Below, piece after piece: positions 31,346 through 40,053 of a DNA stretch of 64,000 bases. This DNA is from Acidobacteriota bacterium (GTDB lineage Bacteria > Acidobacteriota > Terriglobia > Terriglobales > Acidobacteriaceae): positions 186,001 through 250,000 of the forward strand of contig JABCZL010000007.1 in the NCBI GenBank assembly GCA_013289685.1, in the 5' to 3' direction. Each line of letters begins with the position of its first letter. Within the stretch, counting starts at the first letter, position 1. The translations under genes and the position numbers were made by a program. The notes below the pieces were generated by a model. That model saw nothing but the letters and a program-made list of their open reading frames with translations. It was not told the origin of the DNA and did not search any database.

Positions 31346-34300
31346 ATGCGATTTACAACGTTAAGCAGGCTATTTGCGGTGTTGGCGGTGATAGCCCTGT
31401 TAGTGCCCGGCGTGGTATTGGCACAAAGCACAACCACCGGCGCCATCAGCGGAACGGTGACTGACCAGAGCGGCGCGATTCTACCCGATGTCCCAGTGAC
31501 CCTGAAGAGCACTGAGAAGGGCTTCACGCAGAGCGGCAAGACGAACGCTCAAGGTTTCTACCAGTTCTCACTCCTGGAGCCCGGCACGTACTCGGTGACG
31601 GTGGCAGCGGCGAACTTCAAGACCTTGAGCGCCGCCACAACCGTGAGCGTGGGTCAGAACACGATCGTAAACGCGAAGCTCGAAGTCGGCGCGGCTGGGA
31701 CGACCGTGGAAGTCTCCGGCGAAGCCCCACTGCTGCAAGCGGAGACCTCGGAAATATCCACGACGTTCAATGAACGCTCGATCTCCGAAGTTCCGAATCC
31801 CGGCAACGACCTGAGTTTTATTGCCCAGACCGCCCCCGGTTCGGTCATGAATACCGGTTCCGGCTACGGCAACTTTTCCAGTTTCGGCATGTCAGGCAGT
31901 TCGAACCTGTTCACGCTGAATGGGATGTACGACAACGATCCGTTCCTGAACCTGAATAACTCGGGCGCCACCAATCTGCTGCTCGGCCAGAACGAAGTTG
32001 CCGAAGCGACGGTTGTGACCAACGGCTACTCCGGACAGTACGGCGGGTTTATTGGCGCGAACGTAAACTACATCACGAAGTCCGGCTCCAATAACTGGCA
32101 CGGCAACGCCAACTACTGGTGGAACGGCCGGGCGATGAACGCCAACGATTACTTCCACACCAACTGGGCGAATAAGGCCAACGACCAGCCGCGGGGCTTT
32201 GTGAACGCCAACCAGTATGCGGCGTCGTTTGGCGGTCCCATTATTAAGAACAAGGCGTACTTCTTCTGGAACTATGAAGGCTTGCGCGTGATGATCCCTG
32301 TCGCGAATAACGGCCTTCTCGCCCCCACGCAACCGTTCCAGCAAGCAATCGTCGACAACCTGAACGCCACAGGATTCGGGGACTCGGTTCCGTTCTACCA
32401 AAAGATGTTCCCGTTTTGGAACAACGCCAAAGGAAACACGAATAACACGATTGGGAACGGCAGCCCGGGCGCTGGGGATCCAACCGGTTGCCAGGGCAAC
32501 GTTTTTACCGATACGGCAGTCACGCCGAACCTGACGTTTGGTGGTGACGGTGGCCTGAATTGCACGAACACGTTCGCGAACACCGTCGGCAATTTCACTC
32601 ATGAGTACTTGACCTCCGGCCGCTTTGACTTCAACGTCACCAACAGCGACAAGCTGTTCGTCCGGTTGCAGGAAGACATTGGCACCCAGGCAACGGCTAC
32701 CGATGCATTGAACCCGATCTTCAACTCGACCAGCTATCAGCCCGAATATCAGGGGCAGATCAGCTGGAACCGAGTGTTTGGCGCCAAGGCTGCAAATAAC
32801 CTCCTGTTCACCAGCCAGTACTATCGCGCCATCTTCGGGCCGGCGAATCTTCAGCAAACTCTGACTGCATTTCCGACCACGGTCCTGTTCAACGACGGAT
32901 CGCTGACGACGGTGGGCGGCATCGATTTCAACTGGCCGCAGGGACGTAACGTTACGGGTTACCAGATTGTGGACGATTACTCCTATTCGCTGAACAGCAA
33001 GCACACCCTGAAACTCGGCTTGTACTTCCACCGCAACCTCATCAGCGACCACGATGAGGGCTTCTATACCAGTGGTTATGACCTCGCACTGAGCCTGGGC
33101 AATTACTACAGCGGCGCGGGAGCATTCCTGGTTCAGAGCTTCCCCAGCTCGCTCAACGATCCGATCAAGCTGTATCAACTGGGATTCTATGCGCAGGACG
33201 AGTGGAAGCCGAGGAGCGACCTGAAGCTGACGTTCGCTCTGCGAGGGGACCACAACTCCGTTCCAAAGTGCGGAACGAATTGTTTTGCACTTCTCAATGG
33301 GCCGTGGGACACGGTGAGCCAGCAGGGGGCCAGTACGCCCTACAATCAGGCGATCAAGACGGGCCTAAGCAACGCGGTGCCCTCGTTTACCAACATCGCC
33401 TGGCAGCCGCGCTTTGGATTTTCATGGGCGCCGTCCCGCCTCAAAAACACTGTGTTCCGCGGTGGCATCGGCATCTTTATGGACTCCTTCCAGGGGTCGA
33501 TTGCTGACGGCGTTCTACAGAACACTCCGCTAGACAATATTTTTCAATTTGTCGGCGTTAACCCTGCGGGTACCGCCTTTACCGGCATCGCGCCAACGGA
33601 GGCTGCGCAGGGGAACGTTTTCGCAACTGCTGCCGCGTCGAATGCAGCTCTGTTGGCTGGATTCTCGTCAGGCCAGAACTTGGCTCAACTCGCGACAGCA
33701 ACCAATGGCCTTTTCTCGCCTCCAGGTTTCACTACGGTCGGCAATATTCATGCTCCTACGACCCAGGAGTGGAACTTCGAAATCCAGAAAGGCCTCGGCA
33801 ACAATACATCAATCAGCCTGAACTACGTGGGCAATCACGGCATTCACGAGACCATGGCGTTCAACGGGATCAACGGATATTGTCCGCCGGTGCCGCTGTA
33901 TAAGGGTGGACCTTCATGCGCCAATGGTTGGCCGGGACTTCAGACCGCGCAACAGCCGGGTGGCCTCGTCACCGTCGGTGGTTGGGATGGTCGATTCGGA
34001 CAGGTCTCAGACATCCGGACCGTGGCAGTCTCACACTACAACGGTTTGGCCGCGAGCGTTCAGCACCGTTTCAACCGCGGCCTGCAGATGCAAGCAAACT
34101 ATCTGTATGGCCACGCCTTGGACGAAGTTTCCAATGGCGGCCTGAATCCCTACATCTTCAACGGTTATGGAAACAGCATTCTGACCCCGGCCAACAACAA
34201 CAACCTCCGGCAGTTCAACTACGGCAATGCCGACTACGACACCCGGCACTCCTTCAATGCGAACTACGTGTATGAACTTCCCAAGGGGCCGACTTTTGCA

Positions 34301-34852
34301 TTGAAGGGCTGGCAACTCTCGGGCACGTGGTTCTGGCGGACTGGCTTCCCGTACACTGTGACAAACTCCGCCGTCACTGGTGTGCTCGGCGGATTGGGCT
34401 TCGGCGGGCCGGCATTCGCAACCTATAACGGCACCAGTCACCCGAAGTGCAGTGGACCGGTCGGCACCTTGGATGCGCCGTCGACATGCATTTCGATTGC
34501 TAACTTCCCGGATAACGGTGTGACGGGGGCGGGTGCTAGCAACCAGCTGCAGACGGGTATAGTGAACCAGACCCGGAACCAGTTCTCTGGTCCGCACTAC
34601 TGGGACACCGACATGACGCTAATGAAGTACACTCAGATGCCCAAGTGGGAGACGGCCAAGCTGGGGATCGGAGTCCAGTTCTTCAACCTGTTCAACCATC
34701 CCAACTTTGCGTCGCCGGTGAATGACCTCAACAGCCCGCACTTCGCGCAAGTGCGCAGCACGGTCAACCCGCCGACCAGCATTCTGGGATCGTTCCTGGG
34801 TGGCGACGCTTCGACCCGGTTGATCCAGTTGACGGCGAAGTTCAACTTCTAG
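31346..34852 (+). CDS. Oar-like TonB-dependent outer-membrane receptor 1
   Basis: A 1168-residue outer-membrane protein. Signal peptide (LFAVLAVIALLVPGVVLAQ), then a carboxypeptidase-regulatory-like domain (about 30-110: GAISGTVTDQSGAILPDVPVTLK, with GFYQFSLLEPGTYSVTV), a plug domain (about 115-240) and a large beta barrel. In the C-terminus the barrel ends with ASTRLIQLTAKFNF, aromatic last residue as usual. Such proteins import or bind large substrates such as glycans or peptides, with energy from TonB. AGGAGG seven bases before the ATG settles the start. An intrinsic terminator follows (34888). Confidence 0.9.
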   Translation: MRFTTLSRLFAVLAVIALLVPGVVLAQSTTTGAISGTVTDQSGAILPDVPVTLKSTEKGFTQSGKTNAQGFYQFSLLEPGTYSVTVAAANFKTLSAATTVSVGQNTIVNAKLEVGAAGTTVEVSGEAPLLQAETSEISTTFNERSISEVPNPGNDLSFIAQTAPGSVMNTGSGYGNFSSFGMSGSSNLFTLNGMYDNDPFLNLNNSGATNLLLGQNEVAEATVVTNGYSGQYGGFIGANVNYITKSGSNNWHGNANYWWNGRAMNANDYFHTNWANKANDQPRGFVNANQYAASFGGPIIKNKAYFFWNYEGLRVMIPVANNGLLAPTQPFQQAIVDNLNATGFGDSVPFYQKMFPFWNNAKGNTNNTIGNGSPGAGDPTGCQGNVFTDTAVTPNLTFGGDGGLNCTNTFANTVGNFTHEYLTSGRFDFNVTNSDKLFVRLQEDIGTQATATDALNPIFNSTSYQPEYQGQISWNRVFGAKAANNLLFTSQYYRAIFGPANLQQTLTAFPTTVLFNDGSLTTVGGIDFNWPQGRNVTGYQIVDDYSYSLNSKHTLKLGLYFHRNLISDHDEGFYTSGYDLALSLGNYYSGAGAFLVQSFPSSLNDPIKLYQLGFYAQDEWKPRSDLKLTFALRGDHNSVPKCGTNCFALLNGPWDTVSQQGASTPYNQAIKTGLSNAVPSFTNIAWQPRFGFSWAPSRLKNTVFRGGIGIFMDSFQGSIADGVLQNTPLDNIFQFVGVNPAGTAFTGIAPTEAAQGNVFATAAASNAALLAGFSSGQNLAQLATATNGLFSPPGFTTVGNIHAPTTQEWNFEIQKGLGNNTSISLNYVGNHGIHETMAFNGINGYCPPVPLYKGGPSCANGWPGLQTAQQPGGLVTVGGWDGRFGQVSDIRTVAVSHYNGLAASVQHRFNRGLQMQANYLYGHALDEVSNGGLNPYIFNGYGNSILTPANNNNLRQFNYGNADYDTRHSFNANYVYELPKGPTFALKGWQLSGTWFWRTGFPYTVTNSAVTGVLGGLGFGGPAFATYNGTSHPKCSGPVGTLDAPSTCISIANFPDNGVTGAGASNQLQTGIVNQTRNQFSGPHYWDTDMTLMKYTQMPKWETAKLGIGVQFFNLFNHPNFASPVNDLNSPHFAQVRSTVNPPTSILGSFLGGDASTRLIQLTAKFNF

Positions 34853-34887
34853 GGTCTCAATCTAACCCCGACCAGCGGATGCTGGCA

Positions 34888-34921
34888 GGCGGCCTCGAAA
34901 TTCGAGGCCGCCTTTTATTTT
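34888..34921 (+). terminator. Intrinsic terminator of TonB receptor 1
   Basis: A perfect 11-bp GC-rich stem (34888-34898 with 34902-34912, loop AAT) followed by TTTTATTTT. Lies 36 bases after the stop codon. Confidence 0.9.
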
Positions 34922-34984
34922 GTATTGGAAGGGGGTTATCAGTATTTTCGGATAGGTCTTTGTTTCCTGACCCAGCCGCAGCTT

Positions 34985-35308
34985 TTACTGCGCGACTTCC
35001 TCCCGCAGTTTCTTGGAGAGCTTTTCCACTTTCTTGAGGTTCTGCGCCAGATCCTTGGCCAGCAAGCCCTTCTGCAACTGCTGGAGGTTGGCCTGCAAAG
35101 ATGCACTCAGTTTCGTCAATTCCTCGGCGTCATGATGGATGGCCTGCAGATTCGCTGCCCTGGGGTCAAGTTCAGGCGGCGAGTCCGCCCTCATCGGTTG
35201 TCCGCGCGACCACACCTTCTGGCTGGCCCGCCATGCGAGGGTCGATTGTTGGGTCAAAGCTGGGACAGTAAGGACGACCAGGAGGACGAAAACGAGGCGG
35301 GTGGGCAT
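34985..35308 (-). CDS. Small exported helical protein
   Basis: A 107-residue protein with a signal peptide (PTRLVFVLLVVLTVPALTQQ). Mature part largely one long helix with heptad-like leucines (AEELTKLSASLQANLQQLQK onward), ending KLREEVAQ; coiled coil likely. GGAGG five bases upstream fixes the ATG at 35308. Function unknown. May share a promoter region with nothing else nearby. Confidence 0.65.
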   Translation of the reverse strand: MPTRLVFVLLVVLTVPALTQQSTLAWRASQKVWSRGQPMRADSPPELDPRAANLQAIHHDAEELTKLSASLQANLQQLQKGLLAKDLAQNLKKVEKLSKKLREEVAQ

Positions 35309-35433
35309 GCGCACCTCCCTAAGGCCGGAGCCTCAATACCGGGGAGTCTACACCCGCTCTCAAGAGGCCTCAAGAAAAATCAGAGCTTCCGAGCGGAGGA
35401 TTGTTCCTCCGCGCCATGGACCAATCGGGGTGA

Positions 35434-36087
35434 TCAGTCGAATTCGGGTGCCTTGTTGTCGGCAGTAACGGGAAACTCAAAAACCTGCGTGCCAACCGGG
35501 ATCTTCAAGATGTAGCTTGTCTTCTTCTTCTCCTTCTTGAAGACGATATAGCCCTTCGCATCCTGTCCCGGCGCAATGCTCTTCTGTGTGAGGCCATTGT
35601 CCCGGACCCACTGTGCCTGCTGGGCGGAGTAGGCCGCTACCTGCTTCGCCACCTGCGCTTCGCTCACCGTGGGCTGGCATTGCGTCGCAATCATGTTGGG
35701 ACAATGGGCAGAGGTCAACTCCTGCGACTTTGCCTCGCCGAACTTCTGGATCGAATTGGCCGCTTTGTTGGGCACCTCGGCGCGCACGGTCTTGTCCTTC
35801 TCATTGATCAGGATCGCCGACTGCGGATCCAAATCTATCGCTGCTTTGCTGTGGTTGTAGATCTGGACCCAGACCCGGTTGTATTCGGTCTCCTTGATCT
35901 CTGCCACGCTGATGTAGATCTGAACGTCGTCGGTCTTCAGGCCTTCGATCTTGGTGTCGTTCTTGACCTCGGATGTGGCGTTGGGCGCGCCTTCCGCCCA
36001 CTTCACGGGGGTTGAGCTTTGTTGGGCAACGCTGGCGACGAACGTTAAGAGCAAAGTGCCAGCTAACACGGAAGAAGGAAATTTCAT
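35434..36087 (-). CDS. Exported protein of unknown function
   Basis: A 217-residue protein with a signal peptide (MKFPSSVLAGTLLLTFVASVAQQ). The mature part has a beta-rich domain of the kind that supports protein-protein contacts: VQIYISVAEIKETEYNRVWVQIYNHS, SAILINEKDKTVRAEVPNKA and a C-terminal KGYIVFKKEKKKTSYILKIPVG. Two Cys residues stand in AHCPNMIATQCQP. The last part resembles extracellular Ig-like telokin-type domains; this is a weak resemblance. The ATG at 36087 follows GAGGAGG by about ten bases. Confidence 0.6.
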   Translation of the reverse strand: MKFPSSVLAGTLLLTFVASVAQQSSTPVKWAEGAPNATSEVKNDTKIEGLKTDDVQIYISVAEIKETEYNRVWVQIYNHSKAAIDLDPQSAILINEKDKTVRAEVPNKAANSIQKFGEAKSQELTSAHCPNMIATQCQPTVSEAQVAKQVAAYSAQQAQWVRDNGLTQKSIAPGQDAKGYIVFKKEKKKTSYILKIPVGTQVFEFPVTADNKAPEFD

Positions 36088-36269
36088 TGTCTTCAAGCCT
36101 CCTCGGGTTTGAGTGCGGAGAACGATCTGGGGCCAGCGGCCCGAGTCCTGGGACGAATGCAATTCTACACGTTTCCAAACCCGTTATTCGAGAGATAGTT
36201 CCGAGGGAAATTCGCCTCGATAAGTTTCCAGAGGATCCCTGGCGGAGTTTCGTCGAGAGCTCGAATAGG

Positions 36270-36305
36270 GGAACAAACGAAAGCCCCACGCTCGCAGCGT
36301 GGGGC
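36270..36305 (-). terminator. Intrinsic terminator of the urate-oxidase-N gene
   Basis: On the minus strand, GCCCCACGCT-GCG-AGCGTGGGGC, a perfect 10-bp stem, followed by TTTCGTTTGTT. Lies 22 bases after the stop of the minus-strand gene. Confidence 0.8.
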
Positions 36306-36327
36306 CAGACCGAATGCCGGACCATTC

Positions 36328-37068
36328 TTACTTCCCGAAGATCACGGTGCTGGAGAAATGGGAACTGGAGGCCATGTAGAACAGCAGTGGCACCGACAAA
36401 AAGAAATTCGTGCGCGAGGCCAGGAACGCCTGCCGGGCGAGGGCCGCACCGTCTGCGGGAGGCGTGCCGGCCAGGGTTCCACGGATCACTTTCTTGTTGT
36501 TGGGCCAAATGATGCCCCACACGTTGAACAGCATTACGATTCCCATGCCTCCGCCTACCCCGATGGAAAGCACGTGATTGTCGTCTCCACCGACTGGGGT
36601 GTAGTTCACAAATACCCAGCCCGCAGCGTAGACCAAAATCGCAGTAATGGCTCCGAGGACATATCCGCTGGGTGTGATCTTCTTGATTACGAGGAAGAGG
36701 ATGGCCCAGACAGCGACCCAGAGCAACAGAAAAAGGCCGAAGGTGCTGCCCTGCCCAACGCCTTGGCGTTCGGCATCAGGCGCGACCAGGAACTGTCCCC
36801 AATACCAAAAGCCAATAAACACCGTGGCAAGAGCGCTCCAGCGGAACCAGTTCAAAGCCGGGAGCGTGAGGTTTTGGAATATCTTCGGTTTCGCCGAGGC
36901 GTCCACCTGCTTCATGAAGGGAACGTTGATCAGGTTGAAAAAATAGAGCAGGCCGACCCATGTGATCCCGGCGATGATGTGAAACCACCGCAGAATAAGC
37001 TGCGCGGCTTGGCTGCCAGAAATGGTGGGCAGGACCAGAGATGCTGCCACTGCGACGAAATGGTGCAT
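36328..37068 (-). CDS. Urate-oxidase-N (PuuD N-domain-like) integral membrane protein
   Basis: A 246-residue protein with about seven membrane helices. It matches the membrane domain of PuuD-type urate hydroxylases: RWFHIIAGITWVGLLYFFNL near 27-46, LPALNWFRWSALATVFIG near 69, GGGMGIVMLFNVWGIIWPNNKKVIRG near 174-200 and QAFLASRTNFFLSVPLLFYMASSSHF near 212-238. His residues in helices could hold haem. The fused C-terminal cytochrome c of PuuD is missing, so urate oxidation is not certain. GGAGG seven bases before the ATG fixes the start. Lies between two terminators as a single unit. Confidence 0.78.
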   Translation of the reverse strand: MHHFVAVAASLVLPTISGSQAAQLILRWFHIIAGITWVGLLYFFNLINVPFMKQVDASAKPKIFQNLTLPALNWFRWSALATVFIGFWYWGQFLVAPDAERQGVGQGSTFGLFLLLWVAVWAILFLVIKKITPSGYVLGAITAILVYAAGWVFVNYTPVGGDDNHVLSIGVGGGMGIVMLFNVWGIIWPNNKKVIRGTLAGTPPADGAALARQAFLASRTNFFLSVPLLFYMASSSHFSSTVIFGK

Positions 37069-37303
37069 GAGATTTCCTCCGCCAGGTTCGAGCTGCAGGT
37101 TGTGGGGGCCCCCGAATGCCCTGAGACCAAGGGGCATTCGGCGAAGAGACATCCGGCTGCAAGCTACAAATGACAGACTGAAAGAAACTCGCGGCCCTTA
37201 GGGATGGCCTCCGGCGGCACCGTTGAGTCGAGGAAAGTCTGCACTCTGTGTGCGGGCTCTGTCAACTGACGGACCGCCTGTCCGGATCTGTTTTTCGAAG
37301 CGG

Positions 37304-37335
37304 AAAAAAGGGGCCCGCTTTAATCGGCAGGCCCC
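37304..37335 (-). terminator. Intrinsic terminator of the multicopper oxidase gene
   Basis: On the minus strand GGGGCC...GGCCCC (37335-37310, nearly complete stem, A/T-rich loop) followed by TTTTTT (37309-37304). Lies 27 bases after the stop codon. Confidence 0.85.
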
Positions 37336-37361
37336 AGCAAACACCAAAATGTCAGATTTGT

Positions 37362-39218
37362 CTAACGATGATGGTGTGCACCTCCCGGGCCTGTTGTGGC
37401 TGCGTCGGCCTCGGACCGCATGGCGGCCGACTTCGCGGGGGTCAGGGTCGAATCCTTATCCGCAGGGACGGGCGGACCAACTTTCTTCGCTGAATTCCCG
37501 ACAACCTGGATGATGTTCATCATCCCCAGGTCCTCGTGATTCAGGATGTGGCAGTGGAAGACGAAAATTCCTACGTCCGGCCCCCGAAAGTCCATCAGGA
37601 GCGTGACACTGGGGAAGGGATCGCCCGCGTTTCCATCCCAGGCCGGAACCTCGATCATATCCAGAAACTGGGTGTTGTCTGCCAGCACCTGGGTAAAGCC
37701 GTTGGTCCCGAAGTTGTTCTGCGATTTCACCATAAAGTGAATCTGGTGGAAGTGGAACTCGTGGTTTTCAAGAGTATGGTTTTCAACCGTCCACTGTTCT
37801 ACAGTTCCTTGCTGGGAGGTGATGGCCGGAGGAGCATTGCCGTTGAACGTCATTTCGGGCTGGCCCTGCACCGCCATGAAGAACTGGTTTGTGGTCCCGT
37901 TCTCGTCGAAAAACACAGTGTGATATGCGGCGATCGGAGCGTCCAGGATGCCAGCAAAACGCTGCTGCGCCGTGGTAAAGGCGGTGAATTTTGGCAGCCT
38001 GCTATCAGGAGTAGCTTTGCCAGCCTTGGCAGCCGTGACGCTGGAGTCGTTTGTTTGTTGAATGGTGAAAATAGGCCGGTTGGGATCATCATCGCCAACG
38101 CCATTGCTATTCGCTGGAATGTTGAGCGTTACCAATTGTGCCAGCTTTACTGTCCGGGAGGGTGGGTGGATGATGAATTCCACTCGCGACGCGGGCGGCA
38201 GGCGAAAATCCGTTACAGGGATGAGCTGGCCCGGCCCACTTCCGTCCTGGGAGTTGACCGCGACGCCGTCGATTGCCACCAGTTGTACAGTCTGAGGAGT
38301 CCCGTCGTACTGCAGTTGCAGGTCAAGAATCGAGTCCGAAGACGAGTTGGAAATTCGCCAGAACTCGGGATCATCATCTGCCTCCATCTGCAGAACGGCC
38401 GGCGTATAGGTCGTGTTGCCGTTGCTATCCGTGGTCGTGTTTTCAGGAACATTGTTCACCGTCAGGTCCCGGAACGGTACGCCGTTAGGAGTTCCAGCCG
38501 CGCTCTCCGCTACGGTCGAGTTTTGGCTTCGTAATTGATCCCGAATCACGAACACCCGGCTCGTCAGCCCGGAAACCTTGGGCTGCACGTTTTGGATGCC
38601 CTGCACCACAATGGCTCCCGCCGCCCCACCGAGGACCGCGTTTTCAGCCAGGCCATGCACGTGGGGATGGTACCAATACAGTCCCGGAGGCTCGTTGCTC
38701 GGAAAGGCAATGCTGTACTGGAAGGTTTGCGTGGGATTGATGGTTGTTTTGATCACCTCGTCCGATCCGCAGGTCGGAGAAGTGTTCGTTCCGTGGTAGT
38801 GAATATTGACCGACGACGGGGTCATCTTGTTATCGCCGCAATTGGGCGGATTAATGGCCATCGTCCCCGCTTGGAATGGAGTGTTGTTGGTGATGGTGAT
38901 GTTCAGAGTGTCGCCCGGGTTCACATACAGAGTGGGATTCTCCATGCCGCTCGGGGTCATGAAGCAGAACAGATTTCTGTTGGCGGCGTCCATCACAGTC
39001 TGATACGAGAACTGTACCGAAAGCACGCCGTTCTGGCTGAACAGGGCCGGTTCTCGCCGGATAGGACTGCCTGAGGCAAAGCGCGGACAGGGGTTTGAAA
39101 CCGGCGCCACGGATTTGGGCGTAGTCGTTGGAGTCTGCGCGACCAGGCTCATTTGCGTCAGTGCGAAGACAACTAGCCCAAACAAAATTGGGCCGGTTGC
39201 AGGGGCTTTGTGTTTCAT
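37362..39218 (-). CDS. Exported multicopper oxidase
   Basis: A 618-residue laccase/CotA/bilirubin-oxidase-like enzyme that oxidises phenols or metal ions with four copper ions and O2. All four copper motifs are present: IHYHGTNTSP (H140, H142), YWYHPHVHGL (H184, H186, H188), HEFHFHQIHF near 495 and HCHILNHEDLGMM near 568 with the type 1 Cys-His-Met set. A signal peptide (GLVVFALTQMSLVAQ) leads. AAAGGAG seven bases upstream fixes the ATG at 39218. The C-terminus ends GAHHHR. A 14-bp direct repeat lies upstream (39282-39311). Confidence 0.9.
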   Translation of the reverse strand: MKHKAPATGPILFGLVVFALTQMSLVAQTPTTTPKSVAPVSNPCPRFASGSPIRREPALFSQNGVLSVQFSYQTVMDAANRNLFCFMTPSGMENPTLYVNPGDTLNITITNNTPFQAGTMAINPPNCGDNKMTPSSVNIHYHGTNTSPTCGSDEVIKTTINPTQTFQYSIAFPSNEPPGLYWYHPHVHGLAENAVLGGAAGAIVVQGIQNVQPKVSGLTSRVFVIRDQLRSQNSTVAESAAGTPNGVPFRDLTVNNVPENTTTDSNGNTTYTPAVLQMEADDDPEFWRISNSSSDSILDLQLQYDGTPQTVQLVAIDGVAVNSQDGSGPGQLIPVTDFRLPPASRVEFIIHPPSRTVKLAQLVTLNIPANSNGVGDDDPNRPIFTIQQTNDSSVTAAKAGKATPDSRLPKFTAFTTAQQRFAGILDAPIAAYHTVFFDENGTTNQFFMAVQGQPEMTFNGNAPPAITSQQGTVEQWTVENHTLENHEFHFHQIHFMVKSQNNFGTNGFTQVLADNTQFLDMIEVPAWDGNAGDPFPSVTLLMDFRGPDVGIFVFHCHILNHEDLGMMNIIQVVGNSAKKVGPPVPADKDSTLTPAKSAAMRSEADAATTGPGGAHHHR

Positions 39219-39693
39219 TTTTTTCTCCTTTACCAAAACAGGTTGAAGTTGGATTTGCGACCAGAAGATGGAAACGGTGGCCCGACAACGAAGTGCCCCG
39301 ACAACGAAGTGGGTTAGGGTTGAGATTGACTCGACTGACTAAAAAGAGAGAACGCCGAAGTGGCTATATGGTGAAGCCAGAGCGATCTCTTGGCAAATGT
39401 TTTTTCCATCTGTTACAAAATCAGGACACACGAAAGGGCCTACCGAAAGGATTAATACCGAGGGGTTGAAAAGCTGGCGGGTTCGCCGTATCGTACTCAC
39501 ACCTGCCTGCCTGGCTGAAATCCGGTGGGAATAAAGTCGGCAGGGTTACCCCCCTTGTTCCTCGAGCAGCGGGAAGCTTCTGGGAACATGCTGTTGCATT
39601 GATCTGGTCGCTGGTCCATGGGCGCCTGTGGGCTGGTGGTGGCAAGTTCGCAGTCTACAAATCTTCGCAGGTTGTAAAGCAAGGAGATCGGCT
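39219..39693. other. Intergenic region between multicopper oxidase and hfq
   Basis: 475 bases, divergent promoters. Besides the direct repeat at 39282-39311 I see no gene or other structure. AAGGAG (39681-39686) is the ribosome site of hfq. Confidence 0.5.
39282..39311. repeat. Tandem 14-bp direct repeat upstream of the multicopper oxidase
   Basis: CCGACAACGAAGTG occurs at 39282-39295 and again, identical, at 39298-39311 with a two-base spacer. It stands 64 bases upstream of the multicopper oxidase start. A direct repeat on a 16-base period could be an operator, but no regulator gene is adjacent. Confidence 0.5.
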
Positions 39694-40008
39694 ATGGACA
39701 GCAATAAGCCGGCGCAAAACATTCAGGATTCCTTCCTTAACACGGCCCGCAAGGAGAGGCTCAGCATCACGATTTATCTGCTGAGTGGGGTGAAGTTAAC
39801 GGGCCGCATCCGCTCTTTCGACAAGTACTCCGTCGTGCTGGAGGCGAACGGTCAGGAGCAACTCATCTTCAAACACGCCATCTCCACCGTGGTCATGGGG
39901 CGGGTGGCGTCGACCCATGTCGCCCACGTGGCACATCCGGAGAAAGCGGCGGCGGGCACGGCTGTGGCACCGATCGCCGCGGCGAGCGCCTCGGGCACCG
40001 AGGGATAA
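39694..40008 (+). CDS. hfq: RNA chaperone Hfq
   Basis: A 104-residue Sm-like protein that forms hexamers and pairs small RNAs with mRNAs. Sm1 [42 protein letters not shown] runs over residues 9-51 in parts; Sm2 is [12 protein letters not shown] near 56. The usual YKHAIST is FKHAIST. An Ala/His-rich tail of about 35 residues follows. AAGGAG seven bases upstream fixes the ATG at 39694. hflX follows after 45 bases, as in many bacteria. Confidence 0.93.
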   Translation: MDSNKPAQNIQDSFLNTARKERLSITIYLLSGVKLTGRIRSFDKYSVVLEANGQEQLIFKHAISTVVMGRVASTHVAHVAHPEKAAAGTAVAPIAAASASGTEG

Positions 40009-40053
40009 AAGGGTAAGGATAAGGATTAACGATAAGGACTGGTCGTTTTCAGT

